NCBI GenBank assembly: GCA_025769875.1
Contig: JAGFNK010000166.1
Coordinates: 40,067-104,066 of the forward strand
Direction: 5' to 3'
Length of the DNA stretch: 64,000 bases
DNA from: Russula earlei
Lineage: Eukaryota > Basidiomycota > Agaricomycetes > Russulales > Russulaceae
Shown here piece after piece: positions 22,603 through 34,800 of the stretch (position 1 is the first letter of the stretch; each line of letters opens with the position of its first letter). The translations under genes and the position numbers were made by a program. Below the pieces are notes generated by a model. The model was not told where the DNA came from and ran no database searches. It was given only the letters and a program-made list of their open reading frames with translations.

Positions 22603-23457
22603 CTAGGGCGCATTACGGCCATCCAAAGCTGTGTGTAGGGAACTCGCATTAATGCTCGTGTCAATTCCTCCAGGTACGTCCCACGAACGTTCGATCTCCT
22701 CCCGCTCCTTCGCTCTATCCTTCTTCGCGACATTTTGCTGTTCTGCTGTCGCCGTTCGAAACGCGTCGAAGTCACTGAGGTCGCCTGTGTCAGCAAAGTT
22801 GAGCTTGCCGATATCATCTAATAGAGCAAGCGGGTATGGCCATAGCGACGAGTCCCAAGTCACAAGCGCATAGGTTGCGGGAGAGGTGTCGTTGCTAGGA
22901 AGAAATACGGATGAGACAGCGGAGGGATTGGTCACCGATACACACAGGGCGGGGCAGGTTTGGGATGAGCTTGTATTGACGGTGTAGATGATGCTGATGT
23001 TGGTAGAACAGAAGGTGCAGAGTGATAGGATAGCAGAGGGGGAACAGGAGTGTAAGACACCTTCTCGGATGATATGAATTCACGTGGCAAAGGGCGCAGC
23101 ATGACGCCCTCCAGCTCGTGTATCTTGGCATGATAGGCGTGTGTCTGTGGTCGTTCGTTGATCTTCCGCTTACCACTGCTATCCTCGTCTTGGAGATGTA
23201 ACGATACCACGCTACTCGCGCGACTCGGTGGCGTGCCAAACAGCACAAAGATCACGTCCTGCGTCGGAATCAGGGGCACCTGCCGGTGGGGATCCGTCGG
23301 CCATGGAGAGTGAATGAGTAACATGAGATGTCGAAGGCGGGGATTGAGCCTGCGCACGGAGGAGGAAATGTCCTCGAGCGGATGTGCTGCAGCAAACGCG
23401 AGGCATGTCATCAGTAACAAGGGATACTATCACGCCGTAATCAGTGGAACAGGCCAT
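22603..23457 (-). pseudogene. Membrane-protein gene remnant R5 (duplicate of R4)
   Basis: Same layout as R4: HPLEDISSSV, QDVIFVLFGTPP, HLQDEDSSG, intron donor GTAAGC, then FATWIHIIREGVL in another frame and the tail SSLWPYPLALLDDI ... EQQNVAKKDRAKEREEI. Small indels relative to R4 and unjoined frames suggest decay. Function not recognised. Confidence 0.4.
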
Positions 23458-24288
23458 GTCGAATTTCGTGCCGACAGCTCATAATTTAGGCAAGGCGGAG
23501 GACTGACATGTCATCCTTAGACGATGACAGGGTCGACCGTGGTCTAGAGTGTGCGCGCGTTGACAGCGATGTAGTCCTTCGAACACAGGCATGTTTTGGA
23601 AACTGTGATAAAGATGCACGCAAAGACGCCCTTGCATAGATTATGAATTCATTCACAATGAACATGAACAGTGAGACAGACATACAGGCGAGACAATCAT
23701 CACGAGGAGCAAACAGAAGACATATACCCACGGAGAAGGCGGCTTCACGTACAATGCCCAACTATCGCGTAGAACAGCAGCTGCTATTCCTATCATTCTC
23801 TATCAAGGGAGCACTCTGCACACGTCGTATCATCGTCATCGGGTGACTGGCCATGTCTGCGATATGGATGGGTGCCAGTGTGCGAGGGAATATGGCTAGA
23901 GTCAACGTTGTAACAAATTGGACACTTGCTAATCGTGGATCCCGTGGTAGTTCTAGGCATTCCTCGACAGGTGGTGAGTCCAATTGAAGATACCTCGTCC
24001 ATTCTGTTCACTGGATTGAAGAATGTGTAGAACATGGAGGCAAGGAGCGGAGGGCTGCCGGCCCGTGGGTAATTCCGGACGGACGATCACGCCAGCCCCA
24101 GACGCTTACGCTGATTCCTAACTGATGAGCTTTCGCGTGTAAGTCGAGCGAGGAGGGTCACCATACCTGAAGTCATCACTAATCTCTACGTAGTCGTATT
24201 CGGCGACTCCGTTGTCACGTCTCCTCATTATGTACTGGCTTCATCCAGTCAGTATTGTCTTGCACCGCACGTTCCTCAACTACGATCG
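23458..24288. other. Spacer and leader before F-box copy 5; empty insertion site
   Basis: Matches 13645-14081 joined to 19294-19846, but without the solo LTR and Copia-1. The junction GGTGACTGGCCATGTCTGCG near 23.85 kb is the unoccupied equivalent of the insertion site. No gene seen. Confidence 0.6.
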
Positions 24289-25760
24289 ATGTCCCATCCC
24301 AAATTGATGCCTCGTTGGAAGCAAGTCCTTGTGAACATCGCCAGGGTGTGTCTTTATTGCTCAGTGTCCATAACGATCACTGACCAGTCGATTTTAGACC
24401 GGGTGACAATCGACACACTCCCCGATGATGTCCTCTTGAAAATATTCCGTTTCTACCGGAATCGCTGGGAAAACGAATGGCATACACTGGTCCGTGTGTG
24501 TCACAGATGGCGGTCTATCGTGTTTGCATCGCCGCGTCACCTGAACCTGCGAATCGAGTACAAAGGGAAAAGACCCCTGTCTGAGATGCCGGACGACTGG
24601 CCTGTCTTGCCTGTGGCAATACAACATTCGTTCAATCGATCCTCGAGCTACTGGGGAAATATGGCTGGTGCCCTCGAGTCGGAGCACCGCCATCGCATAT
24701 GTTATATCGACTTGTCCTCCATTCCAACATCACACTGGGAAAGATTCGCAGCAGCAATGCAGAAACCATTCCCGGAGCTGACATGTCTGTTTTGGACTAA
24801 CACTGCGACGTCCCTTCCGGATTCGTTGTTGGGCGGATCCGCCCCACTTCTGCGACAGCTCATTTTGATCAATTGTCCGTTTCCAGGACTGCCGAAACTA
24901 CTTTTTTATGCCAAACAACTTGTCCATCTTTGCATTTGGGATATTCCCGATTCCGGTTATATTTCTCCCCAGGATTTGGTCACCGCCCTGTCGGTTTTGT
25001 CCAGACTTGAAATCCTTCTCCTCGAATTCCGATCCCCCCTATATCCGGCAAGTCGACTTCCACCTCCGCTCACACGCTCTGTCCTCCCCGCTCTCACCCG
25101 ACTTGAATTCAAAGGCGTTCACGAGTACTTGGAGGACTTACTGGCCCAAATCGAGGCTCCCCTTCTCGATGAATACTACGTAAAATTCTTCATAGACCCC
25201 GACTTTGTCCTCCCACAACTCCACCGGTTGATCAGTCACGGAAATCGTTCAAGACATGCGACAGAGCAACTGTGAACACCTTTGGTGATGCAATTCAATT
25301 TTACATTTTCAGAGGCACAAATCGGGTGCTCTGATTGGAAATCAGCTGCAGAGTGCCGGCCCAGGTCTGCAGCTCAACCTTTCCCCCCCTCTCCAATTTG
25401 ATACGACTCGAGATCGTGGATGATGTTCCTCAATCACACTGGACTCTGGTAGATGACATGGAAACCACACAATGGCTGGATCTCCTGGACCCTTTCATTG
25501 CTGTGAAGGATCTGCGCTTATCCCGTCAAGTTGCGCCACATGTCTGCCGAGCGCTGGTAGAGCTCGCGGAAGAAACACTAACAGGCGGCTTACCCCTGCC
25601 ACAGAACATTTTCTTGCAGGACCTCGAGCCATTGGAGTCTGTTTCGAAATATATAGAGAGATTCGTCGCCGCGCGAAAACTCTCCGGTCACCCTGTGGCT
25701 CTCCACTATTGGAAACAGGACCTACACAGGATGGGTTTTTTTATGATCCCCACTAATTAG
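24289..25760 (+). pseudogene. F-box/leucine-rich protein, copy 5 (frameshifted)
   Basis: Opens at ATG 24289 (MSHPKLMPRWKQVLVNIARV) with a complete F-box (DTLPDDVLLKIFRFY, WHTLVRVCHRWRS). It is open to TGA 25273-25275, 328 residues. A one-base loss near 25240 (family ISQVESFNSCDRA becomes ISHGNRSRHATEQ) shifts the frame. A further deletion near 25350 removes the ELDWQLASL region. The C-terminal part resumes at 25335 and ends beyond the family tail at 25760. Closest in its first half to copy 2. A truncated F-box protein could still be made. Confidence 0.85.
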
Positions 25761-26132
25761 CATCTGACATCATTTATTTTCTGTGCCATTGTCATTATCT
25801 GACTCCAAGCTCGGACCGATCGCCAGCCCAGAGCGCACGGCCACGCGTCGACCCGCGTTCATCGACTTTCTCTTTCCCTTGTGTCCATTCCGCATTCATA
25901 TATATACCCCCGGTCACCACGCCCTGCACGACCGTCTTTCAGCGTGCGCACACGCCCCGGCTCACCTGACGCGCTCGCGTCTCATTCATCGCATCTCCCC
26001 CGCTTCGAGGACTCGCCGTTGGATTTAATTTCTCCTTGTCCCTTTTACTATAACTTCCAATGCCGTTCGTTTTGTCATCGGATCGTGCTTCCATTACGAT
26101 AGTCTTACATACGCATTTCTCCCCTGGGGACG
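25761..26132. other. Spacer 5, nothing recognised
   Basis: C/T-rich sequence with no gene-like frame and no obvious match to the other spacers. Confidence 0.4.
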
Positions 26133-27431
26133 TTATCTACCACTGCACAAATACGTCCCCGAAAGAGACTTGTTCCTGGGCATCACACATAGAAAGAAAA
26201 CAAACGGTGTGAGAAGGGGCTGGGGAGAAGCAAAGGACACCCACCGACTCCGAACCTGCAGCTTCCTGTGCAAGTCAAAGGCGGCGTCGCTGCCCGTGAG
26301 CTTCGCATACCACACGACAAGCGCCCCGAACAGAATGACAAGCAGGAATGCGGCAAGTGCAGAGCGTGGCGTGAACGAAGCTGGCAACGCAGCCACTGCC
26401 GCTCGGTGCTGCGGCTGCCATTTCAGCTTCAGCTTCAGCCTCTGGCCCTCCAGTGAGTGTGGCCGCCGCGGTCGACGTCGACTTTGATGCAGCAGCGTCT
26501 GACAGCGCTGACGCCTCTGCCGTGTCTGAGCTTGAGTCTTGGCCGTGCCTCACACTCCGACGGAAGTGTCCTGGTCCTGGTCTGCATGAGAGGCGTCCTC
26601 CAAGGACGCGGGTATATGTGTCAAGTTGGGCATGGCTCTTCCATATCTCTGGTGGATCGAGATGCGCAGATCCTCATCCAAAGAACCCGGCGCCGTGTGG
26701 GAGGAATGCCCAGATGATGTTCTGTGTTCCATTCGCGGGGGCCTGCACGAGACCAAGACTACGGTGAACTGAATAAACCAAAAGAGGACACGCAAACTCT
26801 CACAGGTCGAATACACGCCACCAGGAGATACTCCCCTATGACCTACCGCAAAGTGTACGCATGCGTCAGGGAGAGATTGTATGCACTGGCACCGGGAACG
26901 TCTCGTGGAAGCGAAGGAATGGGAATGGAGTACGGGAAAAGGGGGGGGTACTAACTTCGACAAGAGGCGTGGTGCAAATGGCGGTTCCGGATCAGGCGCG
27001 GGCACGGCGCCTTGCGCTGCGACGGTGTTACTGGAGGTGTGGGAGTCGGTGGGGTCGCGCGACAGCCACAACTCGTCCTGGTGATGAAATGGGAGAGCCA
27101 CCGAAACAATATCAATTGTTTGCGTCCTGGCACTCAGATGGGTCGAAGTAGGATGTTCTGTGTGTGGCTGAAGCCAATCGAGGTTATTCAGAGCACGTAA
27201 ATGCCGGTGACATATGCGTGAGCTGATAACTTTACATGGGTACACATCCCCGTCACTCTGCGGCCGGGATATCGCCTGTTCTCGCTTGGACGCCTGGGAA
27301 CCCAGATTAACGTGACAGTGCCTTGTCGTCATCTGAAACGCGAATGAGAAGTATGTATTACCCTGCTTAGAGTCGAACAATAAATGACCGCTAATACAGC
27401 TTTCAACAGGGACTGATTTATGAAGCATCAC
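26133..27431 (-). pseudogene. Membrane-protein gene remnant R6 (duplicate of R3)
   Basis: Same order as R3 on the minus strand. Segment 27431-26550 includes LRVLFWFIQFTVVLVSC and a hydrophilic tail. Then come the Ala/Ser-rich ATLTGGPEAEAEAEM and the span AAFLLVILFGALVVWYAKLTG (about 26.35 kb). The sequence after that span is replaced near 26.17 kb by unrelated DNA, so the second and third spans are lost. Pseudogene. Confidence 0.4.
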
Positions 27432-28265
27432 TGAAACAGGGTGTGTACAAACGAAAAGGCGTTGAACGCCGTTTTGTGCTTGTCGAGCGAAGGCGCAAGC
27501 GTCACACTCGGTCTACCTGTATGTGCAGTCGAGGCGGAGGTGGAGACGACGTGAGACGACGTGAGGGAGGAGGCGTGGAGGGACGTAGCGTCTGTTCGAA
27601 TTACTGCTTTCGTTGGTCATAATAGTCGCACCAGATGACCACTAAGAGAAGAGGCCTAAAAACATATAGCACGTACGCATGATCAATTCAGAGGAAGCGG
27701 GCATGTACGGTACTGCACGGCTTGTAAGTTGTTCAAGGGTAACAGGGGGCGACGGTGTTGACTGTTGACCAGGACTCTTCAGCTGTGTTGGGGGCGCGAC
27801 GGGCTTGTTGAGAGAGGCGGTCCAGGCGGAAGCGAGGGCATTGGAGGTGTGTTCGCCTCGTGAATGTGAGAAGCACAAATCGGAATCGGAACGAAAGACA
27901 TACATGGATTCAGAGGCAGAGTAGAGAGCGGCCGCTGAGCACACTGCCACGGTACGATCACTCATTGTGGTTCCTAGCGTTCCTAGGCGATGTTACTCCA
28001 GGGTACTGCTAGCATGCTGGGCGATTTTACTTTGCTTGCTCAAGAGGCCAACTGCGGTGTCAATGTCAGCCGCGCCGGGCATTCCCAACAGGGGCTCTTC
28101 TCATCGGACTTACTGCTTGTGGCCAATTCCCACACCTTGGACGCGCTACAGCTTAGCTTTCACCTGTACGTCGAGCGAGTGTAACCATGAAAGTCAGTAA
28201 GCTTCACATAGTCGTCTTCGGCCTCTCCGTTATCTCCTCACCTCACTCAGTGACACTCACTGGCT
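27432..28265. other. Upstream region of F-box copy 6
   Basis: No gene. Matches the regions before copies 2 and 3. Leader ATGAAAGTCAGTAAG at 28187; further on, GGGTAAGTCC (28334) is a good intron-donor match. Confidence 0.4.
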
Positions 28266-29681
28266 TTGTCCAGTCATTATTGTCTTACGCCGCACGCTCT
28301 TCGACTACGGTCAGTCCCTGCGCACATGTCCAGGGTAAGTCCTTTTTGCTTAGTGTCCAGAACGACCACTGACCACTCGATTCTAGACATCAACACGCTC
28401 CCCGATAATGTCCTCGTGGAGATATTTTATTTCTGTGCGTACACTGATCCATGTATGTCAAAGATGGCGACGTGTCGTGTTTGCATCGCCACGTCGCCTG
28501 AACCTGGCACTGGTGTACACAGGAAAAAGGCCGATGTCTGAAATACAGGACGTCTGGCCAGTCTTGCCTGTGGTGATATTCCATGCTCTCGAATTCTCGA
28601 ACTCTTGGGAAAACGTAGCCGCTGTCCTCGAGTCGGAGCATCACCATCGCATATGTCAAATCGACTTGTTTGACATTCCAACATCTTATTTTGAAAGGCT
28701 CGCAGCAGCGATGCAGAAACCATTGCCGGAGCTGACATATCTGGCGTTTTCGGCAGCAAGAACCACTGTGATGACGCACCTTCCGGATTCGTTCTTGGGC
28801 GGATCCGCCCCACTTCTACGAATACTCAGGTTCAATAATTGTCCGTTTCCAGGAATTCCTAAACTACTTGTGTCTGCAAATCAGCTTGAGTTTCTTGCCC
28901 TCTCGGATATTCCCAATGCTGGTTACATTCCTCCCCAGGATTTGGTCACCGCCCTGTCGGTCATGTCCAGACTTGAAATCCTTCACCTTGGATTCCGATA
29001 CGAGCTATATCCGGAAAGTCGACCTCCACCTGCGCTCACACGCTCTGTCCTCCCCGCTCTCTTCTTACTTGAGTTCAAAGGCGTTCACGAGTACTTGGAG
29101 GACTTACTGGCCCAAATAGATGTTCCCCTTCTCAAATACCTCGACATGATATTCAGCCGCGCGAACCTTTATCCTGTCCTCCCACGACCACAGCTTCGAC
29201 AGAGCAGCTGTGGGTACTGGTGATCGTGCAATCCGATTCACAATTTCTGGAGAAACAGATGAGTTCTCGGAGCTCAAGTTGGAAATCAGGTGCAGAGAGC
29301 TGGATTGGCAGCTTGGATCGCTGGACCAGGTCCGCAGCTCAATCTTTCCCTTCCCCACCGCTTTGTTACATCTCGACATCGTGGGTCATGTTCCTAAACC
29401 ACACTGGAAAGGAGGTGACATGGATACCACTGAATGGCTGGAACTCCTGGACCTCTTCACTTCTGTGGAGGATTTGCGCCTATCCGATCAAATTGCGCAA
29501 GGCGTCTGCCAAGCGCTGGAAGAGCTCACGGGAGAAAGGGTAACAGAGGTTTTACCTGCGCTACAGAACTTTTTCTTGAAGGGGCCTCGAGCCGTTGGAA
29601 TCAGTTCCGAAGTATATTGAAGGATTCGTCGCTGCGCGAAAAATCTCTGGTCACCCTGTGGCTGTCCATCGTTGGGGATAG
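28266..29681 (+). pseudogene. F-box/leucine-rich protein, copy 6 (broken)
   Basis: The F-box starts DINTLPDNVLVEIFYF (28384), but an internal deletion removes the NHW...WHT part and shifts the frame near 28440. Open again from 28408 to 29223 in another frame (RWRRVVFASPRRLNLAL through the leucine-rich part). A second deletion near 29190 removes the HRLISQVESFNSC region and shifts again. The third part (29210-29620) reaches a stop caused by an extra G near 29583. The family tail SGHPVAVHRWG is still visible to TAG 29679-29681. Three frame breaks: a clear pseudogene. Confidence 0.88.
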
Positions 29682-30107
29682 GACCTAGGCAGGATTGATG
29701 AGTTCTTTATGCTCCCCATGTAATTATCATCTCATATCATTTACCTTCTGTGCGGTTATCTGACTCCAAACACCCTTGTTGCTGTCTCATTGTTCAAATC
29801 TCGTTTTTTGAGTCTAATTCAGCAAAGCTCTCATTATATGCAACACTCTGGAGATTTCTTCCAAGAGCACTCATGCTCGCTTCCCTAAACAGTTTCACAC
29901 GTTTCTCGAGTCGCTTACACACAAGGATCAAATCGAATGACATGTCACATGTCATGTAGGTGTGATTCATCGCAGCGATTACATTGATATCAAGGCTAAC
30001 GATCAGACGAGAGGAGGGAAGAAAGCCTGAAGCCCTTGGTATATTCTGCTACTCGTCTCCAAGGACAAGGACGAGTTTATATACATACCAAAACATAGTC
30101 TATATGT
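29682..30107. other. Boundary between F-box array and retrotransposon block
   Basis: The first 200 bases are the usual F-box 3' flank. No gene or repeat recognised after that. Confidence 0.45.
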
Positions 30108-30631
30108 TGTGATTCCCGAGCGTGAGTGAGCTCGATCGCAAGCACACAAGGCCGAGTGAGGGATCCCCTCACTCGACATTCATACCCAGCGGAAGTTTAG
30201 AGTGTTTGAGTAGAGCTGGTTAAATTAAACCCGCTCTGGACCTGACCTAGCATATTGCAGTAGATGTCGATTGGCTCGACATTTGTTCCGTCCTTTTGAA
30301 TAAGTTCCTGTTCAGTTCCTACCTACTTAAAGGAGTAGATAGTTTACTTTTGTCCCTCAGTGATCGCTCACGTACGCGAGTCACTGAGGTGCATCCCCAC
30401 TTACTTACCATTCCTTACGTTCTATAAAGCTCATACCTGAATAGTGCAGTTGTTACATTACTCAGGTGAATATATCTTTTAGTGATCGCTCACGTATGCG
30501 AGTCACTGAGTGCAGTTGTTACATTACTCAGCGATTCTCACGTGTGCGAACATGCAGGCCTTCCCTCGGACGCTGCACTCACTCACTCAACCAACCGCCC
30601 CATATCCTCAATAGATAAGAGATTTGTCACA
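30108..30631 (+). repeat. Copia-F 5' LTR (family F)
   Basis: Ends TGTGA...TCACA, 524 bp, with a tRNA-Met-type primer site directly after it. It contains two near-identical hairpin sequences (30356-30388 and 30481-30510, stems CAGTGA/TCACTG) and a repeated GTTGTTACATTACTCAG-like block. The left end was chosen from the terminal inverted repeat only; no target duplication can be tested because the other end of the element is missing. Confidence 0.55.
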
Positions 30632-30646
30632 GGTTATGGGCCCTGG
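30632..30646 (+). other. Copia-F primer binding site
   Basis: GGTTATGGGCCCTGG matches the complement of the initiator tRNA-Met anticodon region (GGGCCCAUAACC). The same site follows the 5' LTRs of Copia-2 and Copia-3. Confidence 0.65.
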
Positions 30647-30680
30647 ACCTCAATCTGCTTCAACGTCTTCCGCCATCTCC

Positions 30681-31191
30681 ATGCTGTCGACACCCATGCC
30701 TGGAACCTTCGACCAGCTGCCAGCAGTTATCCCCCACCTTGAATTGAATGGATCAAACTGGGCTGTCTTCATCATGCAGTTCCATCAAGCCATGGAAGCC
30801 ACGGACTGGTGGGGGTACTATGACAGAACAAGCCCGTGACCTGCTCCAGCCAGCCCTCAGAGCCTGACCGTGGATGAGGACCTGGCCATGAAGGCATGGG
30901 ACCGCAACGACCATATCGGACGCTTCCTCCTCTGCCAATGATTGCCTGACGCAGTTGCAGTATGCCTAGCAAACCTCCCTACAGCTCAACTATGTTGGGA
31001 GAAGGTCTCCCATGAATATCAAGTTAAGAGTGAATATGCACAAAGCGACCACCTACAGGCGTTCTTGGACAGCCACTGCGCTAAAGGCGCGGATGTCAGG
31101 ACATTCCTTCAGGACCTCTGCTTCAAGTGCAAAGAGCTCAGTGCATCCGGGGTCACCATCTCCGACGCTGTTTACCAGCGCACCATCCTCC
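30681..31191 (+). pseudogene. gag: Copia-F gag, truncated
   Basis: Copia-type gag from ATG 30681: HLELNGSNWAVFIMQFHQAM, then AVCLANLPTAQLCWEKVSHE and DVRTFLQDLCFKCKELSA. Two in-frame TGA codons at 30837 and 30939 stand where related gags have Arg (SPRPAP, CQRLPDA). The frame is cut at 31191 by the Gypsy-1 LTR, and the rest is not found on the other side of Gypsy-1. Confidence 0.8.
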
Positions 31192-31779
31192 TGTTAGGCT
31201 CCAAAGTGCCTTAAATAAGATCAATGGTCGCGTCTATAAACGCGTCCTACCAATGCAGATATGCTTGAGTCAAGCAAGCAATACTCGTGGAGGGGAAGGA
31301 ATGTTTAGATCCTTCTAGAGTATGACAACAAGATGAGAGGGGCTCTGCAGGCGGGGTAGGAGTCAACTGTTTGGGATTGGCAAACTAAGTCGAGCTTAAG
31401 GCTCAACTGTTTCTACTGGAGGCTTTATATAGCCCTACAGGGATAAGGTTCATGCTACTGTAGTACTGGTTGGTGCTATAGAAGCAAAAGGTGGCTCATA
31501 GAAGTGAGGTTGCTTCTATGTAAACAATCTTGGTGCTGGAAGCATTAAGTGCTTCCCCAATCAAGGAATCAACGTACGTGGCGGTACAAGAACATCTGGG
31601 ACAGAAGCAATGCTATTCATTGCTTCTTCAGTACATCTTCTGAAAGATACGATCAACGCGCTCCGAATGCGATATCAACAAACATAAACGATCAAGATCT
31701 GACGCACGCATAATGCAAACAGTGCAGTCCCTAGTTCAGGCGTTCCGGCATCTTCCGGACCCCAAACCACTCGGTAACA
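31192..31779 (-). repeat. Gypsy-1 3' LTR
   Basis: 588 bp, plus-strand ends TGTTAGGCTCC...TCGGTAACA. Same length as the 5' LTR, with scattered differences. Confidence 0.92.
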
Positions 31780-31793
31780 TTACCCCTTCTTCA
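31780..31793 (-). other. Gypsy-1 polypurine tract
   Basis: Minus strand GAAGAAGGGGTAA abuts the 3' LTR. Confidence 0.7.
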
Positions 31794-31820
31794 GATTGGT
31801 GGTCCCACACACCAACGATT

Positions 31821-34800
31821 CTAAAATCGAGTGGTGGGGTCAACGCCATCATCATTGTTACGAACCAAGGCCAGGCCCTGACCGTAGATGGTCCTATTTC
31901 ACTCAAGAGAGACCTCTCTCATTTTGCATTACCAACTCCCTTCCGTTTTCTGGGCTATCCCCCTTGCAGTGCAAGATATCGCTATTGCAAAGGCACTATA
32001 ACACGACCAGGCACCCGTTTCCTAATCGGGTAATCATCGCGTGGCAGCCACATGGCCACCCAGCCACCTAGGACCCAAAACAGCGGCACAAACTCTTAGA
32101 AACTGTTGCATAAATCATCTGACGTCATCCAGGCTCCAATGACATCATAGCTGACTGAGCGACTCCACAGTGACCTCATAGGCTCACTAAGCACTCCACA
32201 GTGACATCATAATGATGTCATCGCTCCACAATGATCAGTAATGCACTCAGTAAGCCTGAAACTTGACACAAGCAAGTTTATGCCTCTGTAGTCCTATTGG
32301 ATGGTACCAAAGAGTCTAGAATAGTCCCAGGTCTTTGTAATCGACCCTGTACACTGTATATAAGCCCCAATGAAGTATGGCAGTCGTCAGACTGTCCATT
32401 TGTGATACTCTCATCTTCCTGGGTACTCCCCTGCGACTGCTCAGTTTAAAGACTCCTCTCGTCTGTCAAGACTCACTGTTGAACTATCCAGTTCAAGAGC
32501 GAGGGATAAGCTCGAAGACGAGTCGATAGACGTCCAAGACTGCGTGGGCAAGAAGTAGAATCCAGAGTAGTAACAGATACCAGAGAGGTATTGTTACTGT
32601 GAGAGTCGAGCAATCACGCAGGGAAGAGGCCAGGATAGTCACAAGGGGACGGTCCTTAAAGGAGTATCCCAGGGTTGGAGAGTGCCGTAAACAAATGGAC
32701 AGTCTGAGGACTGTCCGCTACTTTATTGAGCGCTTATATACTACAAGAGAACTGCTAAATAGGGAACAAGTCATAACCTTGTTATAAAGCACAATAGAGT
32801 GATGAGTAAGAAGTCGGAGGATGCTTACTGAGCATGCTTGGTCATGCTCAGTAAGCTGCTGAGTAAGAAGACTCTTTTTGATGAGTAAGAGTTTCCACTG
32901 TCCACGTGTTTACTACTTTTAGTGCACGTGTAAGCACCTGATTCATTTCTTGTTAGTTAGTTTAGGGCCGGTCATTTGAGGACTTGTAGTTTGGTTAGGG
33001 AATAGCGTCATCTTATAAGGCCCTTATATAGTTCTATTAGGGTCCTTAGAGTCGACCCTAATACTTCTATTAAGGTCCTTAGTATTGCCTTATAGTCGTT
33101 CTATAGTTATTAGAGTTGGTCTAATAACGCGTTGTAGGGCCTTCGATACTAGGTTAGTGCCTATTGTAGAGCTCCTAGGGTCGTTCCAAAGGGTCCTTAG
33201 GAAGGCCCTAATACTGTCTTTTGTTGCTAGAAGGGTTGCCTTTAAGTGGGGCTTGCTGTATGTCGATTGTGCCAAGAATCGCTCGCGCAACAATGCGCGC
33301 GCGATATTGTGGACACCTCTACTCACCCCTTTTGCTCGTGTGAACAGGGTGACACCATAGAGACCAGGTTTCCTCCTATAAGGAAGGGTCCTTCAAGGGC
33401 CCTCTCCGGAGAATGGTTCATGACATCGTCCCCAAGGTACTCTTCTACGACCGCCTTGTTTAAAGCCCCCTCGCTGCACTGGCTTCTAACCTTCGCCTCT
33501 GCCTCCAGTTACACGTACCAGTCCCCATCTGGTATATCTTAGTCATTTGGCTCGTCCTCTTGTTCAACGCCGCCTACGCCGCGTACCATCTGTTCCGACC
33601 CTTGCCCACCTGCTCCTGAGTCCACACGGATCAGCAGTACGTGTCTTGACAATCATCAAGAAGAGGAGGTGATGTGGTGAAGGTGTATCGGCCTTCTTCT
33701 GCTGCCTCATAGGCAGCCAATGCTGAGGCCACTATCGCCTCTGACTCCTTAGCAGTGGCTGAAGGAGACATGATCTGTGGGAGTCTGTCAGAGTCCCTAG
33801 GTAACCTCCGGACTGGAGGTGTGTCTGAGCGAAGAGGAGTCGTAGTGAAAGGTTCTTGAAAGGTCCTGGACCCTTCTCCTTTTGCTACCTGCAAGATGCG
33901 CGGGTTAGCAATGTCCTCCCTCTCCTGGTCGGACTTCCTCTTCCTGCTCAGGTGTCCCAGTTCCCATCCTCGGTGAAAGGGGCATGATCTGACTGGGGCA
34001 TAGCTGCGATGATAGGGAGGTACTAGGCAATGTGAGGCAGCGTCTGCTGCCAGTTGGTCATGGCAATATTGGTGGGGCAGGGGACAGTACTTGTTAAAAT
34101 GTCCTACCTCGCCACAATACTTGCATCGGTTCCTTTTCCTCCTCCCTTCTATCATGTTCAGTTGCTGAGGCTCCGGAATGAAGTCAGCCGTTGCAGTAGA
34201 CGCTTCCCCACTGCTGCTATAGGAATGGTAATAGATAGAGCTCTGGGTGGAAGGGTTTGGTGACGCTTCCGATCCTGCTCCTCCTCGAAGGCGCATACCG
34301 GACATGGTTTGGAGGATGCCCATCTCCTCTTCTGAGTACCCTTGCACTGTCGTAGGTGTGGGGCTGGCTGGTACTGGTTCTGGGTTGGGGGTGGCATACC
34401 CCTGAGCGATGTCTGCCAATGGCAGCTGAGGGACGAAGACAGGTAGAGGGGGAGTGGGCTGCCCAGCCCGATAGTTGGTGAGGAGTTCTTCAGCCCAGAC
34501 ACCTGGAGGGGTTTCTCCCTGGCTACAGCCTGCTTCAATAAACTCCCAACATCGTGAGCGTACTTTGGCTGCCGCCATTCTCTCCTTGGCTTCAGCCCTG
34601 CCTCTCTCTACTCCTCGCTTCTCGGCTAGATATTTGCTGAGCTTGTAGCGCAGCTGCTTCTCCTCTTCTTCGAGCACCTTATAGTTAGCTTCCAGCGTCT
34701 CTTGTAAGGTGTAAAGGTGGTCTAAGCGGTAGAGTTCTGCCTGCAGCCCATAGTCGCCTAGCATGTAGAGGGTCTGTCTCCAGCGCCCTTCGAACTGCCT

